A stretch of 64,000 nucleotides of DNA, from contig JAHBZH010000001.1 in NCBI GenBank assembly GCA_019635535.1, positions 1,454,995 through 1,518,994 of the forward strand, in the 5' to 3' direction. A model generated the notes under the pieces. That model saw nothing but the letters and a program-made list of their open reading frames with translations. It had not been told where the DNA came from and ran no database searches. The position numbers and the translations under genes were made by a program. Of the stretch, positions 1 to 7,609 are shown one piece after another. The stretch comes from Sphingomonas sp. Its GTDB lineage: Bacteria; Pseudomonadota; Alphaproteobacteria; Sphingomonadales; Sphingomonadaceae. Numbering within the stretch: position 1 is the first letter of the stretch; each line of letters starts with the position of its first letter.

Positions 1-1615
1 GCGTCACTTCCGACAGCGGGTTGGTCTGGTCCATGAACTGGCTGAGCTGCGATGAGCCGAAGAATTCGCGGACGGCCGCGACGGCCGGCTTGGCGTTGAT
101 CAGGTCGTTCGGCATGACGGTCGAGACATCGACCGAGCTCATGCGCTCCTTCACGGCGCGTTCCATGCGCAGCAGGCCGACACGATACTGGTTCTCCAGC
201 AGCTCGCCGACCGAACGGACGCGGCGATTGCCGAGATTGTCGATATCGTCGATCTCGCCCTTGCCGTCCTTGAGGTCGACCAGCGTCTTCACCACCGCGA
301 CGATGTCCTCCTTGCGGAGGGTCGTCACCGTGTCCTCGGCATCGAGGTCGAGACGCATGTTGAGCTTGACGCGGCCGACGGCCGACAGATCGTAGCGCTC
401 GGAATCGAAGAACAGGCCGGCGAACAGGGCCTCGGCGGTCTCGCGGGTCGGCGGCTCGCCGGGGCGCATGACGCGGTAGATGTCGCTGAGCGCCTGGTCG
501 CGATCCTCGGCCTTGTCGGCCTTCAGCGTGTTGCGGATCCACGCGCCGGTGTTGACATGATCGATGTCGAGCAGCTCGAGCCGGTCGATGCCAGCCGTGT
601 CGAGCGCTTCCAGATTCTCGGCCGAAACCTCGTCGCCGGCCTCGATATAGATTTCACCGGTCTTCTCGTTGACGAGATCATAGGCGCTGTAGCGGCCGAA
701 AATCTCCTCGGTCGGGATGAGCAGCTCGCTCAGGCCGTCCTTGGCCGCCTTGTTGGCCGCGCGCGGGCTGATCTTCTGGTTGGCCGGGAAAACCACCTCG
801 CCCGACTTGCCGTCGACCATGTCGAAGGCCGGCTTGTTGCCGCGCCATTGCTCGGCGACGAAGGGAACCTTCCAGCCGCCCTTGCCGCGCACCCAGGTGA
901 CACGATCGTAGAAGGTGTTGAGGATTTCCTCGCTCGACATCTCCAGCGCGTGCAACAGCGCCGTCACCGGCAGCTTGCGCTTGCGGTCGATGCGGACGTT
1001 GACGATGTCCTTGGCGTCGAACTCGAAATCGAGCCACGAGCCGCGATAGGGGATGACGCGCGCGGCGAAGAGGTACTTGCCCGACGCATGGGTCTTGCCG
1101 CGATCGTGATCGAAGAGGACGCCCGGCGAACGGTGCATCTGGGAGACGATCACGCGCTCCGTGCCGTTGACGATGAACGTGCCGTTCTTCGTCATCAGCG
1201 GCATGTCGCCCATATAGACGTCCTGCTCCTTGATATCGAGGACGGAGCGGGTTTCCGTATCGGGGTCGACCTCGAACACGATCAGGCGGAGCGTCACGCG
1301 CATCGGCGCGGCATAGGTCATGCCCCGCTGGCGGCACTCGTCCGTGTCGTATTTCGGCTCTTCCAGCTCGTAATGGACGAAGTCTAGCTCGGCCGTGCCG
1401 GCGAAGTCGCGGATCGGGAAGACGCCGCGCAGCGTCTTTTCCAGACCGGAGACATAGCCGTCCTGCGGGCGCGAGCGCAGGAACTGCTCATAGCTTTCGC
1501 GCTGAACCTCGATGAGGTTCGGCATCTCGCTGACTTCGTGGATGTTCCCGAAAATCTTGCGGATGCGCTTGGCGGCGGTGGGCCGGGTTTCGACCGGAGC
1601 GGAGCTTTTCGCCAT
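1..1615 (-). CDS. rpoB: DNA-directed RNA polymerase subunit beta, N-terminal part
   Basis: This is the first ~538 residues of RNA polymerase beta; the gene runs off the left edge. The reverse-strand translation starts [17 protein letters not shown] and contains the beta-subunit protrusion/lobe sequences ([54 protein letters not shown]), which identify the family directly. It continues through the lobe to [18 protein letters not shown] at the edge, the start of the rifampicin-binding region. The start codon is followed by a typical basic N-terminus. Normally rpoB follows rplL closely; here about 8.1 kb of unrelated genes separate them, and a good promoter lies upstream, so the gene is probably transcribed on its own with rpoC beyond the edge. 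Confidence 0.97.
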   Translation of the reverse strand, partial: MAKSSAPVETRPTAAKRIRKIFGNIHEVSEMPNLIEVQRESYEQFLRSRPQDGYVSGLEKTLRGVFPIRDFAGTAELDFVHYELEEPKYDTDECRQRGMTYAAPMRVTLRLIVFEVDPDTETRSVLDIKEQDVYMGDMPLMTKNGTFIVNGTERVIVSQMHRSPGVLFDHDRGKTHASGKYLFAARVIPYRGSWLDFEFDAKDIVNVRIDRKRKLPVTALLHALEMSSEEILNTFYDRVTWVRGKGGWKVPFVAEQWRGNKPAFDMVDGKSGEVVFPANQKISPRAANKAAKDGLSELLIPTEEIFGRYSAYDLVNEKTGEIYIEAGDEVSAENLEALDTAGIDRLELLDIDHVNTGAWIRNTLKADKAEDRDQALSDIYRVMRPGEPPTRETAEALFAGLFFDSERYDLSAVGRVKLNMRLDLDAEDTVTTLRKEDIVAVVKTLVDLKDGKGEIDDIDNLGNRRVRSVGELLENQYRVGLLRMERAVKERMSSVDVSTVMPNDLINAKPAVAAVREFFGSSQLSQFMDQTNPLSEVT

Positions 1616-1785
1616 GGAGAGTTGTCTCGCCTCTTCATCAAGAATCTGGAGCGCCCAAACACAAAAAGCCGCGGGTTCCAAACGGGAACCGCAGCTTTCG
1701 GCGTCTATGAAACCTCGGCCGATCAATGCGTTGAGTGCGCTGCGCGACGGCGCACCCTGTTCCGAACGGCTGTGGTGAGGCGCGC

Positions 1786-1814
1786 CATGTAGGAAATAGC
1801 GCCCGGCATGTCAA
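1786..1814 (-). promoter_or_regulatory. Candidate sigma70 promoter of rpoB
   Basis: On the minus strand there is a perfect -35 TTGACA (1809-1814), a 17-nt spacer and a -10-like TACATG (1786-1791). Transcription would start near 1779 and give a leader of about 165 nt before rpoB. A private promoter is expected because rpoB is detached from rplJL. The other long-leader stretch, 1616-1785, shows no further gene. Confidence 0.6.
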
Positions 1815-1940
1815 CGCGGCGAGGTCCGAATCTGCTCGTCTCTGGGGCGCGTTCCGTTCGTCGCCGGGGCGCAACGATCCGACCCGGATTTGCGCGACGA
1901 ACGGAGCCCATGCGGCCGCGAAATTCGTTGCCCCCCTGTT

Positions 1941-3119
1941 ATGAGACAGAAACCGAAACGATTTCGCATCGCCATGGCCGCGTTAGGCGCGCCCATCGTG
2001 CTCCCGCTCACCCCCGCCCTGGCGCAGGACGCGCCGACGGTGGCGCCGCCGCCTATCGTCACGCCCGCGCCGCCGGTCAGCACCGCGCCGCCTCCGGTCG
2101 CGACGCCGACTCCCGCTCCGGCGCCAACCCAGACGCCGCGCGTCAGTCTGGCGCCGCTGCCGCCGGTGAGCCCGCAGGCCGAGGCCCAGCCAGCCCAGGA
2201 ACGGCCGGCCGCGCGGACTCCCGCGCGTCCCGCCCAGCGCTCCGCCACCCGCCCTCGCGCGGTGGCGCCAGTCGAGCGCGCCGCCCCGGCGCCCGTCGAG
2301 CCGCTTGCTGCGGAGCCCACGCCGTTTCCCGAAGTGCAGGAGCCGTTCCCCGTCGAGACCCCGCCGGTGCTGACCGCGCCCGAGCCGATCGAGCCGGCGC
2401 AACCCGTGGCGAACGATGCGGCCCCGGCCTGGGCGTGGATCGCGGCCGGTGCGGCCTTGCTGCTCGTGCTGCTCGCTTTGTTCGGCTGGCGCCGTCGCCG
2501 CGCCCGGACCGAAGAAGCCTATTTTGAGACTCCGGCTTATGCCGCGCCGGTCGCGCCTGCGTCCGAGCCGGTCGCGCCGCGCGCCGCCGTGCATGGCGCC
2601 GACCCTGGCGATATCGCTGCGATGGCGGCGAGCTCGCAGCCCGTGGCGGGCCGCCCCTGGCTCGAATTCCTGATGCGCCCGGTCCGCGCCGGGACCGATG
2701 CGGACAAGGCAGTCGTGGAGTTCGAGCTGACCGTCGGCAATACCGGTACCGTCCCGGCCCGCGACGTGCGCATCTCCACCTGGATGTTCGCCGCCGGCGA
2801 GGGCAGCACCGAGATGGAGCGCAGCCTGATCGCGCCTAATGACGCCAGACGCACCACCGCGACGATCGAGCCGGGCGACGGCGCTCAGGTCGATGCCGCC
2901 ATCGCGCTGCCGAAGCGGGAACTGCGCGGCAAGGTGCTGCCGGTCGTGGTTGCCGATGCGCGCTACATGCTGCCGGACGGCAGCGAGGGCCGGACCTCGG
3001 CGAGCTTCGCGGTCGGCCTGCCCAACGGCGAGGGGCTGGAGCCCTTCGCGGTCGATCTGCCGACCGGCCTGCGCGAGGACGTGGAGGCCCGCCTTCACGG
3101 CGAACCGCAGCGCATATGA
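1941..3119 (+). CDS. Secreted/membrane-anchored Pro-Ala-rich protein of unknown function
   Basis: A protein of 392 residues whose function I do not recognise. The chosen ATG gives a standard signal peptide (basic MRQKPKRFR, hydrophobic core, cleavage after LTPALAQ-DAP). Residues ~25-150 are a Pro/Ala/Val-rich low-complexity stalk. A single transmembrane helix (AWAWIAAGAALLLVLLALFGW) is followed by RRRRAR, which marks the cytoplasmic side. The C-terminal ~200 residues form a folded region with alternating beta-type pattern (WLEFLMRPVRAGTD; VVEFELTVGNTGTVPARDVRIS), reminiscent of an Ig-like or CARDB-type adhesion fold. An upstream in-frame start at 1890 would bury the signal peptide and is less likely. 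It stands alone, divergent from rpoB and convergent with metB. Confidence 0.7.
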   Translation: MRQKPKRFRIAMAALGAPIVLPLTPALAQDAPTVAPPPIVTPAPPVSTAPPPVATPTPAPAPTQTPRVSLAPLPPVSPQAEAQPAQERPAARTPARPAQRSATRPRAVAPVERAAPAPVEPLAAEPTPFPEVQEPFPVETPPVLTAPEPIEPAQPVANDAAPAWAWIAAGAALLLVLLALFGWRRRRARTEEAYFETPAYAAPVAPASEPVAPRAAVHGADPGDIAAMAASSQPVAGRPWLEFLMRPVRAGTDADKAVVEFELTVGNTGTVPARDVRISTWMFAAGEGSTEMERSLIAPNDARRTTATIEPGDGAQVDAAIALPKRELRGKVLPVVVADARYMLPDGSEGRTSASFAVGLPNGEGLEPFAVDLPTGLREDVEARLHGEPQRI

Positions 3120-3138
3120 GGTTGAGGCAAAACAAGGA

Positions 3139-3169
3139 GGGGCGGTCGTTCGCGGCCGCCCCCTTTCGT
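3139..3169. terminator. Bidirectional intrinsic terminator
   Basis: GGGGCGG (3139-3145) pairs with CCGCCCC (3156-3162), followed by CTTTCGT on the plus strand. It sits between two converging genes (ends at 3119 and 3177), so it can serve both. Confidence 0.55.
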
Positions 3170-3176
3170 ATCGGCG

Positions 3177-4331
3177 TCAGCCCAGCTTCGCGAAACCGCT
3201 CGCCAGATCGGCGATCAGATCGTCCGCCGCCTCGATCCCGACCGACAGGCGCAACAGGTCCGGCGTGATCCCGGCCTCGGCCTGTGCTTCGGGCGGCATG
3301 CCGCGATGGGTCATGCTGGCGGGCTTGCAGATCAGGGTGGAATGACCGCCCAGCGAGGAAGCGAGGGTGATGAGGCCAAGTCCCGACAGGAAGCGCGAGG
3401 CCGCCGCGTCGCCGCCTTTCACCCGGAAGCTCAGCATGAAACCCGGCCCGGCCTGCTGCGCGGCGGCGAGCGCATGATCGGGATGGCTGGCGAGGCCCGG
3501 ATAGTGGACGATCTCCACCTCCGGCCGCGCTTCCAGCCATTGCGCGATCCGCTGGGCACTGGCCTCGGCCTGGTTGAGCCGGAGCGGCAGGGTGCGCGCC
3601 CCGCGCAAAGTCTCCCAGGCATCGCGCGCGCCGGCACAAAGCCCGGCCGCGTTCGCCCACCATTGCAGTTTCTCGACCAGAGCCGGCGATCGCGCGAGCA
3701 AGGCCCCGCCGAACAAATCGCCATGGCCGTTGATCGCCTTGGTGGTGGAGTGGAAGACGAGATCGCAGCCCAGTTCCAGCGGCTGTTGCCGTAAGGGCGT
3801 GGGCAAGGTGTTGTCGGCGATCGAGAGTGCGCCGGCCGCTGTCGCCAGCCCGGCCACCCGGGCGATGTCGGTGACGCGCAGCAGCGGATTGCTCGGCGTC
3901 TCGATCCACACCAAAGCCGTCTCGCGCTCGAGCGCGGCGCCAAGCGCGTCGATGTCGGTCATGTTGACGAAGCTGGCGGTGAGACGGCCCTGCTCCTCCA
4001 GTCCCTTCAGAAGCCGCCAGGTGCCGCCATAGCAATCATGCGGCGCCACCACATGGGCGTCACCCGGCACGAGCAGTAAAGCGAGCAAGGCTGCGGACTG
4101 GCCGCTGCCGGTGATCGCGCCGCCCGCGGCGCCCTCCAGCTCGGCGAGCAGGTCGCAGAGCATGTCGCGGTTCGGGTTGACGGTGCGGCCGTAATCGTAG
4201 GCCGGCTTGTCCTCGGCCGTCGGCCAGCGGAACGTGTCGGACGCCCAGAGTGGCGGTGCAACGCCGTGCAGGCCCGGATCGGCGTCGGGCCGGGCGCCGG
4301 CGAGGATGGTGGCGGGATCGCGCTTCGTCAT
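3177..4331 (-). CDS. Trans-sulfuration PLP enzyme (cystathionine gamma-synthase/lyase type)
   Basis: A 384-residue member of the Cys/Met-metabolism PLP family. The PLP-binding lysine lies in HSTTKAINGHGD, matching the family signature. YDYGRTVNPNRD supplies the phosphate-binding Tyr/Arg region, and SGQSAALLALL and SLGGHSTLICKPASMTH are the expected cofactor and C-terminal motifs. It is the third gene of hom-metX-metB; its start overlaps the metX stop by 4 bp, so translation is probably coupled. The context points to methionine synthesis: joining an activated homoserine to cysteine or sulfide. Sequence alone does not separate cystathionine gamma-synthase (MetB) from O-acyl-homoserine sulfhydrylase (MetZ) or a lyase, so I leave the symbol blank. 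The start at 4331 was chosen over a longer frame to 4460, which only translates antisense metX sequence. Confidence 0.85.
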   Translation of the reverse strand: MTKRDPATILAGARPDADPGLHGVAPPLWASDTFRWPTAEDKPAYDYGRTVNPNRDMLCDLLAELEGAAGGAITGSGQSAALLALLLVPGDAHVVAPHDCYGGTWRLLKGLEEQGRLTASFVNMTDIDALGAALERETALVWIETPSNPLLRVTDIARVAGLATAAGALSIADNTLPTPLRQQPLELGCDLVFHSTTKAINGHGDLFGGALLARSPALVEKLQWWANAAGLCAGARDAWETLRGARTLPLRLNQAEASAQRIAQWLEARPEVEIVHYPGLASHPDHALAAAQQAGPGFMLSFRVKGGDAAASRFLSGLGLITLASSLGGHSTLICKPASMTHRGMPPEAQAEAGITPDLLRLSVGIEAADDLIADLASGFAKLG

Positions 4332-5263
4332 GCTTCCTCCAGGAACGGGCCGATCAGTGCGCCGAGCCGCTGCGCGTCCTTCAGGAACATGTCGTGGCCC
4401 CAGAGGCAATCGAGGATGTGGAGCCGTCCATCGGGCAAGGCGGCGGCGAGCGCGGCGCATTGCCCGGGCGGCACCAGCCGGTCGGACGACGCGCCGATGA
4501 CCAGCGTCGGCGCTCGGATCGCGGCGGGATCGATCCGGTGCCGGTCGATCGAGGCGGACAGACTGAGGAATCGCTCCGGTGACATCACCGCGTCATAGGC
4601 CTGCCCGCGCGCGCGCAGATAGGCGCCGGCTTCGGAGACGCCGAGCGGATCCGCGTCCGGGATGCCGCCGGCGAAGCGTTGCGCGAACTCCTCCGGCGTG
4701 CGGTAGGTGGTCATCGCCAGCCCGCGCGCGATCGCCAGGCCCTCCGCGCCGCGCCCCGCCTCGATCGCCAGCGCGACGATCCGGCGCTGGAGTTCGCGGA
4801 TCGCGGTCGCCGCCGGATGCGGCGCGGCGGGGGCGGAGATCACGACCAGCCGCGCGACAAGGTCCGGGCGCCGCTCGGCCAGCGCCAGCGCCACCATCCC
4901 GCCATAGGATGCGCCGACGATCGTCGCCGGGCCGCCGCCCGCCGCCACGATCGCCGCCGCCAGAATCTCGGCCTGGTCGTGGGTTGAAGGCGCGGTGCGA
5001 CCGGTCTCGTCGGCGGCGAAGTCGAGGCCGAGGATGCGCCGGCGCGCCGGGTCGATCGTGCCGATCAGGCCGGGCCACCAGCCGCTTCCGCCCTGCGCCC
5101 CAGCGGCGACGAAGCGGTCGGCCGAAATGCCGCCCAGCATCGCCACCAGCGGCCCGCCGCTCCGCCCGCTGAGGCGCGCGGATGTGCGGGCGCCGAACCG
5201 GTGCAGCGATACCGGAATCGGCACGTCGATGTCGATGGCGGGGCAGGGCGCGAGATCGGTCAT
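4328..5263 (-). CDS. metX: Homoserine O-acyltransferase MetX-like alpha/beta hydrolase
   Basis: A 311-residue alpha/beta-hydrolase-fold protein. It has the nucleophile elbow GASYGGM, an early GGISA oxyanion-type motif typical of MetX, and a C-terminal DCLWGHDMFL that supplies the catalytic His, with an Asp in GASSDRLVPP. MetX transfers an acetyl or succinyl group from CoA to homoserine, the committed step of methionine synthesis. Members of this family differ in acyl-donor choice, and I cannot decide that here. It overlaps hom (upstream) and the PLP enzyme (downstream) by 4 bp each, forming one translationally coupled operon. It is shorter than typical MetX (~370-380 aa), mainly in the cap region. 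Confidence 0.85.
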   Translation of the reverse strand: MTDLAPCPAIDIDVPIPVSLHRFGARTSARLSGRSGGPLVAMLGGISADRFVAAGAQGGSGWWPGLIGTIDPARRRILGLDFAADETGRTAPSTHDQAEILAAAIVAAGGGPATIVGASYGGMVALALAERRPDLVARLVVISAPAAPHPAATAIRELQRRIVALAIEAGRGAEGLAIARGLAMTTYRTPEEFAQRFAGGIPDADPLGVSEAGAYLRARGQAYDAVMSPERFLSLSASIDRHRIDPAAIRAPTLVIGASSDRLVPPGQCAALAAALPDGRLHILDCLWGHDMFLKDAQRLGALIGPFLEEA

Positions 5264-6972
5264 CGGCGCGCTATATCATGAATGTCGAACAGGTCGGCGA
5301 CGATCGCTTCCGCGGTCGCCGCGCCGCCCGCGCCGCGCCCGACACAGGCGAAGTCGCGGCCGTCGCGGGTCGTCACCCGTGCGCAGTTCCATTCGCCGGG
5401 GAGCGCGGGAAGGCCGGCTTCCTCGGCGGGCACGAGTTCGACCCGCGCCGCGCCATCCGTCAGCCGGGCCGCCTGGACCCAGCGCCGGCCGCTGGCACGG
5501 ATGCGCGCGGCGGCGACATCGTCCAGCTTTTCAGTTGCGACCTCGACGCTGGCAGGATCGACGCCGAACGCTTCGGCCGCGATCAGCTTCAGCTTCGCCG
5601 CCGCGTCATGGCCTTCCAGATCGGCCGAGCTGTCCTCTTCGGCGAAGCCGGCGGCGCGCGCCGCGTCCAGCGCGGCCGGCAGGTCCGCGCCGGCATGAAG
5701 GCTGTCGAGGATGAAATTGACGGTGCCGTTCAGCACTGCCGCGACCTCGGCCACCTCGCCGCCGCGCCGCGCCTCGGCGATCGTCTCAAGCACCGGCGCA
5801 GCGCCGCCGACCGCCGCCGAATGCCGCAAAGCGCGGCCATTGCGCCGCGCGATCGCTCCAAGCTCGGCGCCGGCGCGGGCGACGACGCGCTTGCTGGCGC
5901 TGACGACATGGCGGCCGGAAGCGAGCAGACGGCGGGACAGGGCCTCGCCGGTGGCATCGCAGGAGAGGACGTCGATCAGGATGTCGGCGGGCGTGGCGAG
6001 GAAGGCCTCCACGTCGCCACTAAGTGGGCAGGGCGGCGTCACGGCGCGGGTGCGGCCGGGATCGCGGACCAGGATCGAGACGATCTCGAAATCCGGTTCG
6101 CTGCCGAGCCGCCTCGCGAGCGCCTGGCCGACCACGCCATAGCCGGCCAGCGCGATGCGGAGCGGACGGCGGACCGCGACCGGCGCCGCCGCCCCGGTAC
6201 AGGGGCCGACGCGGGTCGGCTCGTCGCCGCCGATCCCGGTGACTTCGATCGGCAGGCCGAACTGGGCGGCACGATCGATCGCCTGGGGCTGGATCAGCTT
6301 GCCGGCGACGCGGGCGGCATCGGCCCAGCTGATGTCGGTGAAGCGTTTCGGGTCCTTGAGCACGGCCGGATCGCGATCGTAGACCCCGTCCACGTCCTTG
6401 TAGAGCCGCACCTTCGCCGCCCCCAACGCCCCGGCCAGAAAGACGGCGGAGAGGTCCGATCCGCCGCGGCCGAGCAGGGTGCGCCGCCCGGCGGCGTCGG
6501 TGCCGACGAAACCGGGGACGATGACCACGCCGATTTCCTCCAGAGCGGCCCGCAGCGCCGCATCGGCCAGCGCGACCGGATGGGCATTGAGGCTCTCGCC
6601 TATGGTGGCGAGGCCGAGCGCTTCCGGACGGCAGATGACGGCGGGCAGGCCGATCCGGTCGCAGGCGATGCGCAGCAGAGCGGCGGTGCGCTCCTCGCCG
6701 AGCGAGACGAGATCGGCGACGCCCGTGCAAGCGATGCCGCCCGCAACCGCAGCGGCCTGTGCGAACAGGGCGTCGGTCTCGCCGGCCAGCGCGGAGACGA
6801 CCACGACCAGTCGCCAGCCCTCGCGCCGGCGCCGGTAGATCTCGCCCGCCACGCGCGGCAGATCGTCGGTGCCGCGCAGCACCGAGCTGCCGAATTTCAG
6901 CACCGCGACGGGCGCGGATGCGGGTTCGGCGAGGGGAGCGGTTTCAACCTTTGAGACGACCGACAGCGACAT
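5260..6972 (-). CDS. Aspartokinase-like domain fused to homoserine dehydrogenase
   Basis: A 570-residue, two-domain protein. Residues ~20-255 are an amino-acid-kinase fold of the aspartokinase type (VAVLKFGSSVL; GRGGSDLSAVFLAG; LYKDVDGVYDRDP). Residues ~265-570 are homoserine dehydrogenase: NAD(P)-binding ALAGYGVVGQALA, substrate motifs LNGTVNFILD and SSADLEGHDAAAKL with the catalytic Asp/Lys. Unlike ThrA there is no obvious ACT regulatory domain between the halves. KFGSSVL replaces the usual KFGGTSV, so kinase activity should not be taken for granted. The product would feed homoserine to the MetX and PLP enzyme encoded immediately downstream. The start at 6972 is set by a good Shine-Dalgarno (AGAAGGA, 6 nt upstream) and by the riboswitch architecture; longer frames run into the leader RNA. 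Confidence 0.88.
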   Translation of the reverse strand: MSLSVVSKVETAPLAEPASAPVAVLKFGSSVLRGTDDLPRVAGEIYRRRREGWRLVVVVSALAGETDALFAQAAAVAGGIACTGVADLVSLGEERTAALLRIACDRIGLPAVICRPEALGLATIGESLNAHPVALADAALRAALEEIGVVIVPGFVGTDAAGRRTLLGRGGSDLSAVFLAGALGAAKVRLYKDVDGVYDRDPAVLKDPKRFTDISWADAARVAGKLIQPQAIDRAAQFGLPIEVTGIGGDEPTRVGPCTGAAAPVAVRRPLRIALAGYGVVGQALARRLGSEPDFEIVSILVRDPGRTRAVTPPCPLSGDVEAFLATPADILIDVLSCDATGEALSRRLLASGRHVVSASKRVVARAGAELGAIARRNGRALRHSAAVGGAAPVLETIAEARRGGEVAEVAAVLNGTVNFILDSLHAGADLPAALDAARAAGFAEEDSSADLEGHDAAAKLKLIAAEAFGVDPASVEVATEKLDDVAAARIRASGRRWVQAARLTDGAARVELVPAEEAGLPALPGEWNCARVTTRDGRDFACVGRGAGGAATAEAIVADLFDIHDIARR

Positions 6973-6978
6973 GACCAA

Positions 6979-7005
6979 TCCTTCTTCACTCGCGAAGGAC
7001 GATGC
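6979..7005 (-). promoter_or_regulatory. Riboswitch expression platform with sequestered ribosome-binding site
   Basis: In the hom mRNA the Shine-Dalgarno GAAGGA (6979-6984) can pair with an anti-SD TCCTTC (6994-6999) a few nucleotides upstream. The nine bases GCATCGTCC (6997-7005), which include part of this anti-SD, are perfectly complementary to GGACGATGC (7040-7048), made of the 3' strands of aptamer stems P4 and P1. Ligand-bound aptamer frees the anti-SD to hide the start; the ligand-free RNA can capture it and expose the start. This is a textbook translational OFF switch read from complementarity alone. Confidence 0.65.
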
Positions 7006-7039
7006 TGCCGAAAGACCCCGTATACTTGCCGGTCCGGCC

Positions 7040-7112
7040 GCATCGTCCCCCAAGGGACCGCCACCTTGCCCGGGAGGGCAGGTTGGCGTGGGCCGAAGCC
7101 CACTCTTGATGC
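7040..7112 (-). promoter_or_regulatory. Candidate SAM-I-clan riboswitch aptamer upstream of hom-metX-metB
   Basis: A 73-nt four-stem RNA read on the minus strand. P1 is GCATC (7108-7112) with GATGC (7040-7044). P2 is GTGGGC with GCCCAC, closed by a TTCG tetraloop. P3 is TGCCC with GGGCA, and P4 is GTCCC with GGGAC. The junctions are AAGA, GCCAACC and AGGTGGCG, which resemble the SAM-I core (AAGAG, GCAACC, AAGGTGC). It precedes homoserine/methionine genes, the usual SAM-riboswitch regulon. P2 has no internal loop, so the SAM-I kink-turn and pseudoknot appear absent; this may be a SAM-I/IV-type variant. The class assignment rests on junction similarity and context, not on a covariance-model hit. 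Confidence 0.7.
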
Positions 7113-7146
7113 ACGGATCATGGCTAGCACGATCCGATGGCCAAAT

Positions 7147-7175
7147 CCTTAAGGGCGGGTGGGGCGATCGGTCAA
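7147..7175 (-). promoter_or_regulatory. Candidate promoter of the hom-metX-metB operon
   Basis: On the minus strand: -35 TTGACC (7170-7175), 17-nt spacer, -10-like TTAAGG (7147-7152). Transcription from about 7140 would place the riboswitch near the 5' end of a ~168-nt leader. Confidence 0.5.
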
Positions 7176-7290
7176 GCCGTTCTTGAGCGCGCCAACGTCT
7201 CGTCGCGGACGGATTCGTTTTGCATTGATTTTACGGAAGCATGTCAGGCAGATGTGCGGCCCGCATCGATCAATCAGGATTGCCCGCCCG

Positions 7291-7599
7291 ATGACCTCCA
7301 AGTCGCCGTCCGACGGCGCCCCCAGCCAACGCGCCGCGCCGCGCCTGTCGATCGACATGGAGGCGAGCTCGCGCGCCGTCACCGCCAAGCCGTTCAAGGT
7401 CAAGGTGCTGGACCTGTCGACCGAAGGCTTCCGGATCGAGGCGTTCGTGATGCTCGAGGTCGGGACCGACATCTGGCTGCGCCTGCCCGGCCTGGAGCCG
7501 CGTCACGCCACGGTGATATGGGCGGAAGGCTATGAAGCGGGCTGCGCGTTCAAGCAGCCGCTCCACCAGGCCGTCGTCGAATCGATCGCGGGGCGCTGA
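7291..7599 (+). CDS. PilZ-domain protein
   Basis: A 102-residue protein consisting of little more than one PilZ domain, the cyclic-di-GMP receptor fold. R19-type arginines in QRAAPRLSI correspond to the N-terminal RxxxR switch, and DLSTEGFRIE is the D/NxSxxG motif. The rest (VGTDIWLRLPGLEPRHATVIWAEGYEAGCAF) is the usual beta-barrel tail. Both ligand motifs are present, so c-di-GMP binding is plausible. The gene is monocistronic, between the hom leader and a converging adh. A GGDEF-EAL protein at 20377-22716 is the only c-di-GMP enzyme in the window. The start at 7291 avoids an unstructured basic extension from the frame beginning at 7159. The 150 bp upstream hold only the hom promoter on the other strand. 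Confidence 0.75.
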   Translation: MTSKSPSDGAPSQRAAPRLSIDMEASSRAVTAKPFKVKVLDLSTEGFRIEAFVMLEVGTDIWLRLPGLEPRHATVIWAEGYEAGCAFKQPLHQAVVESIAGR

Positions 7600-7609
7600 G
7601 GCCGCAGCC

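Noticed and set aside
557..1387. Long plus-strand open frame (276 codons) at the left end
   Set aside because: It is the antisense shadow of rpoB; codon-phase bias of high-GC DNA keeps it open and its translation has no family resemblance.
2836..4035. Minus-strand frame of 399 codons across the terminator and metB region
   Set aside because: It runs out of frame through the PLP enzyme gene; the correct frame shows the PLP lysine motif.
7040..7112. SAM-II or SAH riboswitch, the classes better known before methionine genes in alphaproteobacteria
   Set aside because: The leader lacks the SAM-II pseudoknot core and the SAH-type conserved stretches; the four-way SAM-I-like arrangement fits better.
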